Origin: a virus
Length of the DNA: 33,738 nucleotides
Virus record (IMG/VR): IMGVR_UViG_3300009030_000012
Coordinates: 1-33,738 of that record
Reading direction: 5' to 3' (one strand)
Below the pieces are notes generated by a model, which worked only from the letters and a program-made list of their open reading frames with translations, did not search any database and was not told where the DNA came from. Below, in pieces: positions 19,061 through 27,500 of this stretch. The position numbers were made by a program, and so were the translations under genes. Each line of letters opens with the position of its first letter. Position 1 is the stretch's first letter.

Positions 19061-19301
19061 TATTCGCTCCTACCCGGTCCATGATTTTCTTGCCCTGCTT
19101 GCCGGCCACCACCGCATTGAGCTGGTGCATGTCGGCCTTGATGCCTGCCAGATGCGCCTTGGCCTTTGACCTACCTGACCCCTCGCGGATCAGATCGTCG
19201 CGCTGCTTGCTGACCTTCTTTACTGCCCGCTCAGGCCCGCCGAGAATCCAGAAGGCCAGCAGGGCCAGCCCGCCGGCCGCAGCATACAACCACGTTTTCA
19301 C
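19005..19301 (-). CDS. i-spanin-like inner-membrane protein
   Basis: A 98-aa protein with a single N-terminal transmembrane helix (residues 4-20, LYAAAGGLALLAFWILG), a basic stretch right after it (ERAVKKVSKQRDDLIR) and a helical, charged periplasmic part, ending in WRKPVDGL. This is the layout of Rz-type i-spanins, although shorter than usual (Rz has 153 residues). Its 3' end overlaps the lipoprotein gene by 56 bases, and its start overlaps the holin candidate stop by four bases. The order holin, i-spanin, o-spanin is that of many lysis cassettes. Assignment rests on topology and context. Confidence 0.62.
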   Translation of the reverse strand: MKTWLYAAAGGLALLAFWILGGPERAVKKVSKQRDDLIREGSGRSKAKAHLAGIKADMHQLNAVVAGKQGKKIMDRVGANNESMAELLDSWRKPVDGL

Positions 19302-19555
19302 TTGGCGACACCGCCGAGGCTGTTCGCCATGTAGCCGACCATGAATGACGAGGCGTAGCTCAGCTCACCGACAGCCATCAGCCCGAGGAAGCCACCGACC
19401 CCGGCCATGGCCGTGAGGATGGTGCGATACGGGTACTTGGTCAGCCAGTCCTTGAGCTGGTAGTCCTCATCGGTTGCGCGGACCTCCACCACTTTCTTGA
19501 TGATGTGCGTGGCGGTGCCTGCGAGCAGTGCGATTATCAGCAACACGGTTTCCAT
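19298..19555 (-). CDS. Holin candidate
   Basis: An 85-aa protein with hydrophobic segments at about 3-20 (TVLLIIALLAGTATHII), 44-62 (RTILTAMAGVGGFLGLMAVG) and a less certain third at 66-82 (SYASSFMVGYMANSLGGV), separated by a charged loop with KKVVEVRATDEDYQLKDWL. Two or three helices and a length of under 100 residues fit a holin, and the neighbours (endolysin upstream, spanin-like genes downstream) make it the best candidate in the window. Its start follows the 103-aa gene by 13 bases, and the stop overlaps the i-spanin-like start. A different small membrane role is possible. Confidence 0.58.
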   Translation of the reverse strand: METVLLIIALLAGTATHIIKKVVEVRATDEDYQLKDWLTKYPYRTILTAMAGVGGFLGLMAVGELSYASSFMVGYMANSLGGVAK

Positions 19556-19568
19556 ATCGATCTCCCTT

Positions 19569-19880
19569 TCAACTCAGTACCACATTGACTCCGGTCACTA
19601 CGCCAGGGGGCGTGTCGTCGGGCACTGTGAACGGCTCATCATGAGCCGCGCCTCTTAAGCCTGCAGTGTCGATGCAGACCAAGGTAAAAATCCAGTCACC
19701 GATCTCGAGATCAGGCACCAGCAGCTCGAGGGTGTCAGGCGGCACTACGGCCAGCACTGACGAGGGTGCGCCGGCAATCGCGAGCGATACCTCCTCACCC
19801 TGAATCTCGGCAGGGTCCAGCGACTTGCCACTGCCCCGGACGGTCGGCAATACCCAGTGAACGGTTGCATTCATGGTCAT
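19569..19880 (-). CDS. Small FN3/Ig-like beta protein (103 aa)
   Basis: A 103-aa protein without signal peptide, strand-rich and ending in a TPPGVVTGVNVVL string, the usual linker and tail seen around fibronectin type III and Ig-like domains. The start is taken at the ATG at 19880 after GGAG; a second ATG two codons later is possible. The fold, about one Ig-like domain, and its place next to the secreted FN3 protein suggest a virion-surface or cell-contact role. The C-terminal string resembles that of the tiny frame just upstream (19884-19964). Confidence 0.62.
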   Translation of the reverse strand: MTMNATVHWVLPTVRGSGKSLDPAEIQGEEVSLAIAGAPSSVLAVVPPDTLELLVPDLEIGDWIFTLVCIDTAGLRGAAHDEPFTVPDDTPPGVVTGVNVVLS

Positions 19881-19883
19881 GAT

Positions 19884-19964
19884 TTACTCCGTGAGTTCGA
19901 CCTCAACATCTGTGACCGGGCCCGGCGGGTCGCCGCAGAACCAGCCGAACCAGCGACACAGCAA
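19884..19964 (-). CDS. Tiny putative protein (26 aa), TTG start
   Basis: A short frame between the FN3 protein and the 103-aa gene. From TTG at 19964 (AAGGAT seven bases upstream) it encodes 26 residues: a hydrophobic, cysteine-containing head (LLCRWFGWFCGD) and the tail PPGPVTDVEVELTE. That tail matches the pattern PPG-x-VT-x-V-x-V of the neighbouring 103-aa protein, which is the main reason to believe it is translated or is a leftover of a duplicated end. The next gene's ribosome-binding site lies in its last codons. Weakly supported; could be non-coding. Confidence 0.35.
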   Translation of the reverse strand: MLCRWFGWFCGDPPGPVTDVEVELTE

Positions 19965-19975
19965 TGCCTTTATCC

Positions 19976-20545
19976 TTACGAGCAATCTGCGACCACCACT
20001 ATCGGCTCGACGTTGCCGAACCAAGTGACCAGATCAGTCGGCACCACGTAGCGCCCGTTGACCGTTTCACTTGGATCGCATAGCGTACCTGCCGGCACCG
20101 TGCCGGCCGCCAGCAGCACAAATTTATCCACCTGCTTGATGACGTTGTAGACGGTCAGATCGGTGACTATCAGCATCGATGGAGGATTCGGTACAGCAAA
20201 TGGGATCAGCTTGCTGACCTCATTCGAGATGTCGCTTTCCTGTACCGTGGCGGCGCTGTTATAGGCCGTCGATACAAAGTAGTAGGTCACGCCATCGGTA
20301 AGATTCGGCACTGTGAAGGTGGTCGCCAACGGATCAGGGATGTCCACGCTCACCGGGTACGGGCCGCCCGCGGTCTGGCCAAGGTAGAGCTTGAAGCCGG
20401 CGAGATCGGTGAGCGGAGTGCCGTCAGTGTTTTGCGTCGGAGCGGTCCAAGTCAGTGTGGCCTCGCCGGCTAATGCCTGACCAGTACAAAAACCGAGCAG
20501 AAAACAAATCGGCAATCCCAGTGCAAGAAATCTCAAGCGTTTCAT
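19976..20545 (-). CDS. Secreted fibronectin type III protein
   Basis: A 189-aa protein with a Sec signal peptide (about residues 1-26, hydrophobic core LALGLPICFLLGFCTGQALA, probable cleavage after ALA-G). A fibronectin type III domain follows (ATLTWTAP...LAGFKLYLGQ and VTYYFVSTAYNSA, about 28-115), then a C-terminal part of about 70 residues with two cysteines (residues 158 and 188) that could form a disulfide. It starts on an ATGA overlap with the endolysin gene. FN3 domains in phages usually mediate surface binding; a secreted one in a lysis module is less common. Virion decoration or host-surface interaction are the main options. Confidence 0.75.
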   Translation of the reverse strand: MKRLRFLALGLPICFLLGFCTGQALAGEATLTWTAPTQNTDGTPLTDLAGFKLYLGQTAGGPYPVSVDIPDPLATTFTVPNLTDGVTYYFVSTAYNSAATVQESDISNEVSKLIPFAVPNPPSMLIVTDLTVYNVIKQVDKFVLLAAGTVPAGTLCDPSETVNGRYVVPTDLVTWFGNVEPIVVVADCS

Positions 20546-20991
20546 ATCAATCTCCTCACTCCGAGCAGGCGGGACGCACGATATCGAGAAACCTTGACCA
20601 TGTCAGATTGATTGCCGCCGAGGATCTCGATGAAATCACCGAACTGGCCGGCATAGAAACCGACATGCCCCGGTGCGTCGATCACTTCCGGGCCCGGTTG
20701 CTCGCCCTTGCCGCGGCTGAGTATCACCACATCGAACCCGGCCTTGGCCTCATTCAGCGGGATGCCCTTGCCGATCTCCAGCCATGAGCGCGCGCGCAGG
20801 CTCTTGGACCGCGGCAGGCGCAGCAGCTTGCAGACAAAATTGACGAACGCGCTGCACCACGGGACCTCGTCATCCTGTGGCCAGTTGTTGTCCGTCTTGA
20901 GCATGGCCAGGATCAATGGATTGTCGAGGCCACCGGCCATTTCCTTCTCACCGGTAAAGACCTGTGCGATGTCGAATGCTGTGATGTTCAT
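20542..20991 (-). CDS. Endolysin, TIGR02594/CHAP-like peptidase
   Basis: A 149-aa protein of the TIGR02594 (NlpC/P60- and CHAP-like) family. The catalytic cysteine is in VPWCSAFVNF (43-52, Cys46), and the catalytic histidine in GHVGFYAG (108-115, His109), followed by the strand ILGGNQSD (123-130) and ending LLGVRR. Family members cleave peptide or amide bonds in peptidoglycan. There is no signal peptide, so a holin should be needed for export; the 85-aa membrane protein downstream is the candidate. ATGA overlaps link it to both neighbours. All expected catalytic residues are present. Confidence 0.82.
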   Translation of the reverse strand: MNITAFDIAQVFTGEKEMAGGLDNPLILAMLKTDNNWPQDDEVPWCSAFVNFVCKLLRLPRSKSLRARSWLEIGKGIPLNEAKAGFDVVILSRGKGEQPGPEVIDAPGHVGFYAGQFGDFIEILGGNQSDMVKVSRYRASRLLGVRRLI

Positions 20992-21383
20992 GGGTTTGCG
21001 ATCTCCGCTCTGATTTTGGCGTCCATTGCGCCAGCCGAAATGTCTGGCAGTGAATGTAATGCCCGCAGCTCATTCAGCTCGAGCCGCATGACCTCGATCA
21101 CTGCATTGAGGTTTACATCATCGCCAAACTGCCGCTGCAAATCTCCGATTTTCTGAGCGGCCAGCGCTGCCCGATAGTCGGCATCGGCCTGTGTCTGCTG
21201 CGCTTGGTAGGCCGTCGCCCTGCCATCGAGCGCCGCCTGAGCGATGAAATCCTTGTTGACCTCAAAGGTATCGGTGGTCGGCTCGAATCCCATGTAGCCG
21301 CCCAGATTGCCAATGAAATGATTGAACGCCCGCGGATCGGCGCCCGCATGCAACACCACTTTTCTCAGAAATTCGTCAATCAT
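20988..21383 (-). CDS. Hypothetical protein (131 aa)
   Basis: A 131-aa protein with an N-terminal part rich in Phe and Gly (FNHFIGNLGGYMGFEPTTDTFEV), then long helices with coiled-coil pattern (AYQAQQTQADADYRAALAAQKIG and LNAVIEVMRLELNELRAL) and a short acidic tail. No motif, signal or membrane segment. It is coupled to the fibre-type gene upstream and to the endolysin downstream. The helical coiled coil and position suggest a tail-fibre assembly or chaperone-like protein, which is inference. Confidence 0.65.
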   Translation of the reverse strand: MIDEFLRKVVLHAGADPRAFNHFIGNLGGYMGFEPTTDTFEVNKDFIAQAALDGRATAYQAQQTQADADYRAALAAQKIGDLQRQFGDDVNLNAVIEVMRLELNELRALHSLPDISAGAMDAKIRAEIANP

Positions 21384-22969
21384 CCTAATAACCTGAATTC
21401 AGCCCAGAAACCATTGGCCGGCGTGTCCCTCCTGCCCGCTTGGGTCAGGATCAGTACCTCGACATAATCGCCGGCATCCATATTGATTAGCCCCGAATAC
21501 CATGCCTGCATACCAGCCTCGCCGGTGCCACCACCGGATTCATTGGTGCCACCGCCCGAGGCGTCCGAGTTCCACGGAATCCATGAGCCGACCTGTATCG
21601 AATCGACAGCACCATTGGTGATGCCATTCTTGCGCAGGCGAACGTGCCCCAGTCCATCTTGCGCACTGCCGAAGCTGTCCAGCTTGTAGCCGATAATCAT
21701 TTCAAACTTAGTGAAGCCGACCGGCATCGTCCAGCGGGTGGAATTCGACAGCGGATCATGAATGTTGTCGGTGTCATAGACATCGAGACTGAAATCGAGA
21801 ATCTGCTCTGAGTTGCCGGTGACTGATGGAATCAGGAAGTCAGGCAGATCATTGCGCGGCCACGCGATAAACCCAGTCTTGACAGCCTTGGCCCCACGCA
21901 GCGTAGGCACTGCCCCGCCGACCGAGAAATCGAAAACCCGGCGCCAATTTATTGACGGTATGGAATTGCTAATTGCGACAAAATACGCGCTGTTGCCGGC
22001 CGCCAAGATGACCGGCGCATCTTGGCCGGCGCCAATATCTTGGTCGGTTGTCGGGAACATCTGCAGCACGTTTGCGCCGTCATTGATGATCAACATACGG
22101 CGGCCCTGACTTAGCGTTTGAAAGGCGCTCGGGATGCGCACGGCATCGCCAGAATTTGCGACGGTGGCAATCTGATTGTAACTCGAGAGCAGTTCCAGAG
22201 CACCAGCTTGAGTCTGCGTGGTGCTGGCCGTCAGCCCTACGTGCGCCTCACTGGTCACAATCACATGGTCGCTACGCTCGCGGAAATTGACCGCCGTAAA
22301 GCCGCCAGTAACGAGCCACATTGAATCCGCGGCGGTGACCACACCGCTATCGTCATCGAGATTATTAAACAGGACATTGGGCGCTGCTATGGAGCCGTTT
22401 GCATTGATAAGTCTCGGTGCCCCGAGCACCGGAAATTCCAGATTGCCGTTGATCGTTAAATCGACGCCGTCCCAGGTCAGGTCGCCAAGGGTGCAGATCA
22501 GCACCCCGCCTGAGAAATACATCAGGTCATCGTCGCTGCAGCCGGTCAGGTCAACGTCAGAGAGATCGTCCAAGCTGTTGTTGAGGCTGAAAAATATCAC
22601 GAAGTTAATCGGATCGGTGCCGATGGTCGGCTCGTCATTGGAGATACCGAGATTGGTCTGCACGTAGGAGGTAATCGAATTCGGGGGCACATTGACGTTG
22701 ACGATGGTGCCCTTGGCGACATCGCGGTTGCCATCGAAGTCGGCAGCCCGCTCCCATGCTGATGTGCGCACGTTGTAGATGCCATTCTCGACCGAATCAG
22801 TCTGCGCTGCTACCAGCACTCGATCACCCGCGAGCACCGCGATGGTGTCCACAGTCTGCTCGCCCTCGAGCAGGATATTTGCGGTGTCTGATACCGCCTT
22901 GCAGGGCGCCTTGATGGCGAGCGAAGCAATTACGCCGTTGAATCTGTCCTCTGATTGATTTAGGGCCAT
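21380..22969 (-). CDS. Tail fibre/spike protein
   Basis: A 529-aa protein. Residues 1-125 form a module also found in the 24584 gene (EDRFNGVIASLAIKAPC, GDRVLVAAQTDSVENGIYN, FDGNRDVAKGTIVNVN), a type of N-terminal region seen in phage fibre proteins. An Asp-rich linker is followed by a region with repeated VT/IN strands (about 150-310) typical of beta-structured fibre shafts. The C-terminal part (from about 380) has glycine-rich segments (SGGGTNESGGGTGEAGM) and strands and may bind the receptor. It is coupled to the next gene by ATGA overlap. Likely a virion tail-fibre or spike subunit for host binding. Confidence 0.78.
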   Translation of the reverse strand: MALNQSEDRFNGVIASLAIKAPCKAVSDTANILLEGEQTVDTIAVLAGDRVLVAAQTDSVENGIYNVRTSAWERAADFDGNRDVAKGTIVNVNVPPNSITSYVQTNLGISNDEPTIGTDPINFVIFFSLNNSLDDLSDVDLTGCSDDDLMYFSGGVLICTLGDLTWDGVDLTINGNLEFPVLGAPRLINANGSIAAPNVLFNNLDDDSGVVTAADSMWLVTGGFTAVNFRERSDHVIVTSEAHVGLTASTTQTQAGALELLSSYNQIATVANSGDAVRIPSAFQTLSQGRRMLIINDGANVLQMFPTTDQDIGAGQDAPVILAAGNSAYFVAISNSIPSINWRRVFDFSVGGAVPTLRGAKAVKTGFIAWPRNDLPDFLIPSVTGNSEQILDFSLDVYDTDNIHDPLSNSTRWTMPVGFTKFEMIIGYKLDSFGSAQDGLGHVRLRKNGITNGAVDSIQVGSWIPWNSDASGGGTNESGGGTGEAGMQAWYSGLINMDAGDYVEVLILTQAGRRDTPANGFWAEFRLLG

Positions 22970-22980
22970 ATCCTATGTCC

Positions 22981-23757
22981 TCATGAATCGCTGCTTTTCC
23001 AGCGGGCGCTAACAGCGTAGCTGTCATTGTTTTCCAGATTAGACAAGCCCCAGTTACCTACCGGCACACCGGGGTTTCCATCTGGTGTGACCCGGTATCC
23101 GAAAGCGGCTACTGCCCCATCCCCAAAGCCATTGTCAATATAATTGACAGCGCCGATTAAAGTGATCGTCGGCTGGCTTGGATCAACACTTACAGTAGCA
23201 CCCGCTGCCCCTGGCGATGCCTTTTTTGCCGTGGCCCACACATCCAGAAGATGATCGAATCCGTTGTTGGGCGCGTCCTCGCGAAACATTGAGGCATCAG
23301 GTTTAGTCTCACTGGACTCATTATCGGCGGTGATGGTGTTCAGGCCAAAGGTCCAAGGATTCGAGAATCGCGCTATTATCATTGCCGCCGGAAACGTGCC
23401 AACGCCACCCATCGAAACATTGTCATTCACAGTCCCAGTCGAAATGCGTGGATCAATAGAAAGCACTATGCGGCTGACATCGGACCGCGAAATTCCACCT
23501 GTAGGCGACCACGGCTGAAACCCTATGCCCTCGCGCAAAACTACACTCCCCTGGCCAACGTAGCCGGGACCGGCCATCGCCCAACACACCAGCAGATCAC
23601 CGGCTCCAGCGGGGCCGGGAGCACCAAGGGTATATGGACCCGCAGGATCGCTACCATCGCCCTGCGTGAACAGACTGCTCTGGCTGACGAATGTATAGCC
23701 CGGACCCCCGCCCTCGGCATCGTCGGAGCCCAGTAGGCTGTTGAGGATCAACCCCAT
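22981..23757 (-). CDS. Hypothetical beta-rich tail-associated protein
   Basis: A 258-aa protein. I take the ATG at 23757, which shares its A with the stop of the upstream gene; the longer open frame begins inside that gene. It is rich in Gly, Ala, Pro and Asn with strand-like stretches (YTFVSQSSLFTQG, VVLREGIGFQPWSP, AAMIIARFSNPWTFGLN) and ends SARWKSSDS. No signal peptide is obvious; the first 12 residues are hydrophobic (GLILNSLLG). Lies between two fibre-type genes and probably forms part of the same tail structure. It is not clearly related to either neighbour. Confidence 0.68.
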   Translation of the reverse strand: MGLILNSLLGSDDAEGGGPGYTFVSQSSLFTQGDGSDPAGPYTLGAPGPAGAGDLLVCWAMAGPGYVGQGSVVLREGIGFQPWSPTGGISRSDVSRIVLSIDPRISTGTVNDNVSMGGVGTFPAAMIIARFSNPWTFGLNTITADNESSETKPDASMFREDAPNNGFDHLLDVWATAKKASPGAAGATVSVDPSQPTITLIGAVNYIDNGFGDGAVAAFGYRVTPDGNPGVPVGNWGLSNLENNDSYAVSARWKSSDS

Positions 23758-24584
23758 CAGGAGAAGTCCCTCGCGTAAGTAGCGAGCCATGTGGTGCCGC
23801 CGTCGATGGAGCGGAAGTGAATGAGATAGATGGCATTGGCGCTGGAAATATCGATCTCAACACCATTCATCCACTTCACTGACGCCGGCCATGTGATCGT
23901 GCGGGCGATGCTATCTTGTAGCAGGTGCATCTCGAATTGAGCCAAGATGCCTGATGGTGGCAGGTTGATGAAATTGACAGTGACCACAAACTCAGTCATC
24001 TCATAAAATATGTCCTGCCCAAGCTCGTAGTCGAGCGTGATCTCATTGATGCCGCCACTGGTGATCACCTGATGCTGCACCGTGAACCGCTCGAATGGAT
24101 TTTCAGCGCAGTCGATGTTGGTGCCAAAGAACATGAAGTCATGCACCGGACTAACGTCAGTCAGGTCAGCAAACTTATCGACGCCGCTGGCGATGCCCGC
24201 AGCAGCGGAGTCATACCACAGCCGGAAATTCACCGGATCGACGCCGACCTTGATCAGAACTATCAGTGTCGTGACCTCGTAGATCGCGGACGTACCTATG
24301 GAGCGGTTGACGTTGACGATGGTGCCGCGTGTGATGTCACGGTTGCCATCGAAATCAGGAGTGCGTGACCAAGCGCTGGTGCTGGCGTTATAGATCCCGT
24401 TTTCGATTGGATCAGCCTGATTGGCCACCAGCACCCGGTCGCCATCCACCGTTTGAAAGCCGTCAACTACCAGCAGGCCCTCCAAGTCAGCCAGCGGCGT
24501 GGTCTGCACCGCTATGCACGGTGCCTTGATCGCCAGCGATGCGAGCACCCCGTTAAACCGATCTTCTGATGCGAGAAATACCAT
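23757..24584 (-). CDS. Tail-fibre-type protein, paralogue of 21380 gene
   Basis: A 275-aa protein whose first 125 residues are clearly related to those of the 529-aa fibre protein (EDRFNGVLASLAIKAPC, GDRVLVANQADPIENGIYN, FDGNRDITRGTIVNVN), after which the two differ. The rest is strand-rich with FINLPPSGILAQFEMHLL and ends near FRSIDGGTTWLATYARDF, a common phage fibre ending. Its ATG follows AGGAGGTAGCC, where AGGAGGTAG are the last two codons and stop of the giant gene, so the ribosome-binding site is part of the upstream coding end. The shared module suggests attachment to a common tail site. Confidence 0.75.
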   Translation of the reverse strand: MVFLASEDRFNGVLASLAIKAPCIAVQTTPLADLEGLLVVDGFQTVDGDRVLVANQADPIENGIYNASTSAWSRTPDFDGNRDITRGTIVNVNRSIGTSAIYEVTTLIVLIKVGVDPVNFRLWYDSAAAGIASGVDKFADLTDVSPVHDFMFFGTNIDCAENPFERFTVQHQVITSGGINEITLDYELGQDIFYEMTEFVVTVNFINLPPSGILAQFEMHLLQDSIARTITWPASVKWMNGVEIDISSANAIYLIHFRSIDGGTTWLATYARDFS

Positions 24585-24586
24585 GG

Positions 24587-27500
24587 CTACCTCCTTCTGC
24601 CTATCAGATACTCATACCATGCCGCATCCTCGGCCATGTAGGCCTCGATGGCGCGGTTGACCTGACTCGAGGGCAGATGCAATGCGGTGCCCAGTGCGCT
24701 GATCGTGGTGGTAATTGCCTGCTCATCCAGTTCGCCTTGCTTGACCTGCATAATTACATCGAATACATCCTTCATCAGCGAGCCAATCGGGGTGTTGCCT
24801 GAGCCGTATCTGGCGGTCGAGATTTCACGCAGGAACGGGATGCCGGCAATCATCGAGTCGAGCGTGGCCAGCCCCACCCATGCCGCGACGTTGTAAGCAT
24901 CCATTTTCTCCTCATCGTCACCCTCGGGCCAGTTACCGTAGACCAACTGCGAGGCGATGCCCTCAACCATGAATAGCATCACGTAATCAATCGCCAGGTT
25001 AGCGGCATCGCCAATGGTCCTATCGCTGCGCTTGTACTTCTGCGTTGACTCGTAAGCCAGCCCTTGCTTGCGGATCATGTACGAGATCAGCGTCGTCCAT
25101 AGCCTGACGTACTGTGATTGCCGGGTCCGGTTGCCAAGAGTGCCACGCTCGATCCCTGATCGATCTGCCCAGATACCGGATGTCTGTGCGCCTTCTACCT
25201 GCGAGTCAGCAAACAGGCGGGAGTCAACCTCAGACAGCGCCATGTTGTTGCGACCATTCCAGTACGCACCCATCCATGTCCACACATCGACCAGCGATTG
25301 AGCCTTGGCGATCATCCAGAAATACTTGCTGCTGAATAGCTTGAAATTTCGGCTGAATTGGGTCGGGATCGGGCCGAAAATAGATTTCATGAAGGCCTGA
25401 GAATCTGCCACTTCGACGCTGTAGGTCTGCATCACACCGTAGCGGGTGTGCATGAATTTCGAGTTTGCCATGACCCAGTTGTAGTGGCCGACAGGATTCT
25501 GCAGGAACTTGCCAAAGCCCATCATGAAATTTTTCTTGCCGATGAACGCCATCGATTGAAAGGCGCCGGTTATCTGCAGCAATGTCACCGTGATGCTGAA
25601 TGCCAGCTTTGATTTCGTGAAGCCCACACGGGTCCAGCCGGCCATTTTCTCCCAGATATTTGACGCCGGCAGCTCACCGACCGCGGCATCAGTCGCCCAC
25701 AGCACCAGCTCTTTCAGTGCGACCTCGTTGTTGGTGAACGTGAATGCCCGCCTGACCTTCTCAGAGTTCAGCAGCCGCATGATGTAGTTGATCTCGTCGC
25801 CTATGGCGATGTCACGAATGGTTTCTCGCAAGTGCTGATCGATGCCGCCCAGTCCGAGACGCACTACCCGGCCATGATTCCTGACCCGGTTGTAGGTCGA
25901 TCCGGCTCGGGTGCTGGATGAGACGTAGAGCCCCTGCCCCATTTTTCTGGCGACCTCGTTAAGATCGTCGGCCTTTACTTTGTCACCAAATTTCGGGTTA
26001 TACCACAGGTGATAGTAGCCACCCTTGACCGTGATCTCTTGATTATCCACAGTATTGATCGTGAACGGCAGCGGCTCGATTTTCTGCGGCGCAACACCAC
26101 GCCGGCGCTTTTCTACCGTGGCCAGACCTTCACGGATAACCTTGCCACTATCGTCTTTTTGATCGAACCAGTAAGTATCGAGGTAATCCCACATATCCTG
26201 AATGAATAGCCAGTCACGGGCATCGAGCGTGGCCAGTGCGGCCATCACTTCGGCTTGCGGGAAGGCATTGCCGACGATGTTGCCATCGATATCCTTTCTC
26301 ACGCCGCCCAGGAGCGCAGCACGGTTGGTATCCGAGCCCCAGTTCAGGCCAATCGATAACACATCCGACCGGGACAGCTTCTCGCTAAAGCCCTCAATCG
26401 TTTTTTTCTTTTCAATGTCAGCCAGCTCCGGGTTGCTGTAGTGCTTGGTATACAGCGCGGCCACATCCTCCTGATACTGGTGGATCATCGGGATCAGCTT
26501 TTCGGCGTAGGCGCGACGGATCGGAATAGCCAGCAATCTGGTCAGCGCCCCCCACGCATTGCCATCGAGGATGCGGGAGATCGCGCCGACGCTCAGCGAA
26601 TGGTAGACCCCCTCTCTGATGGATTCACCAAAGCTCTTTTTGCCAGTCTCCTCTGCGACACCAAAATCGACCACCACATTGTTAGCCTTGACGCTCTCGG
26701 CAATCTCAGTCTCGACCTCGGCAAGCACAACCTCCTCGCCGTTGACCATTGCCATTTCGCTACGCTTGGGCATGTTCTCGAGCTGCATCACAATGTCGCG
26801 CATCTCACGGAATTCCTGCACCGTGAGTTCCTGCCAGTTAATGCCAAAGCCCTCGTTCAGAATCACCTGCTCATTGCCGAGATCATCGACAACCACGCGG
26901 AATAGCTTGCCGGCCTGCTCGCCATTCATGCTGATGTGGCCAGCGTGAACCATCTCCGCGACTTCCTGCAGCGCCGTATTTCGATCTACCTCCGCGAGCG
27001 AGCGCCGGCGCAGATCAATGCCCTCGATGATCGCGAGGATCGGATCGAGCAGCCCTGCCTTGCCCAGTCGCCGCTGCGTTACGGGCTTCTCTAATCCCCT
27101 GAGATATTTCTGTATCCTGCTGGTCTCCTCCTTGGCCCTGATCGCCGCCCTGAATGCCTCATGATTGCGAATCTGCGTGGCCTTCTCATCGTAGGCAGTG
27201 GCCCAGTCCTGCTTTTCGATTGCCGCCCATGCCCGCCGGCCAGCCTTCTGCTCAGCCAGCCGGTACTTATTGGGATTGATCTCTCGAATTTTCAGCTTGC
27301 TCATGAAACTCTGAGCCAGCTTCTTGATGATCGACAGCTCAACGCGGGTCGGCAGCAAAGCCTTGGCCGCCGCCTTGCCCTCAGTGACCTCACGGGCAGC
27401 CGCACGGCGCTCAGCGCCGACGATCTTCTGGTCCTTACGCTGCAACCTACGCAACGCCCGCATCTCAGCAGCGAGCACCTGAGCCCGCTTGTCGTTATGC

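Noticed and set aside
21380-24584. Diversity-generating retroelement at the fibre genes
   Set aside because: No reverse transcriptase and no template/variable repeat pair seen in the window.
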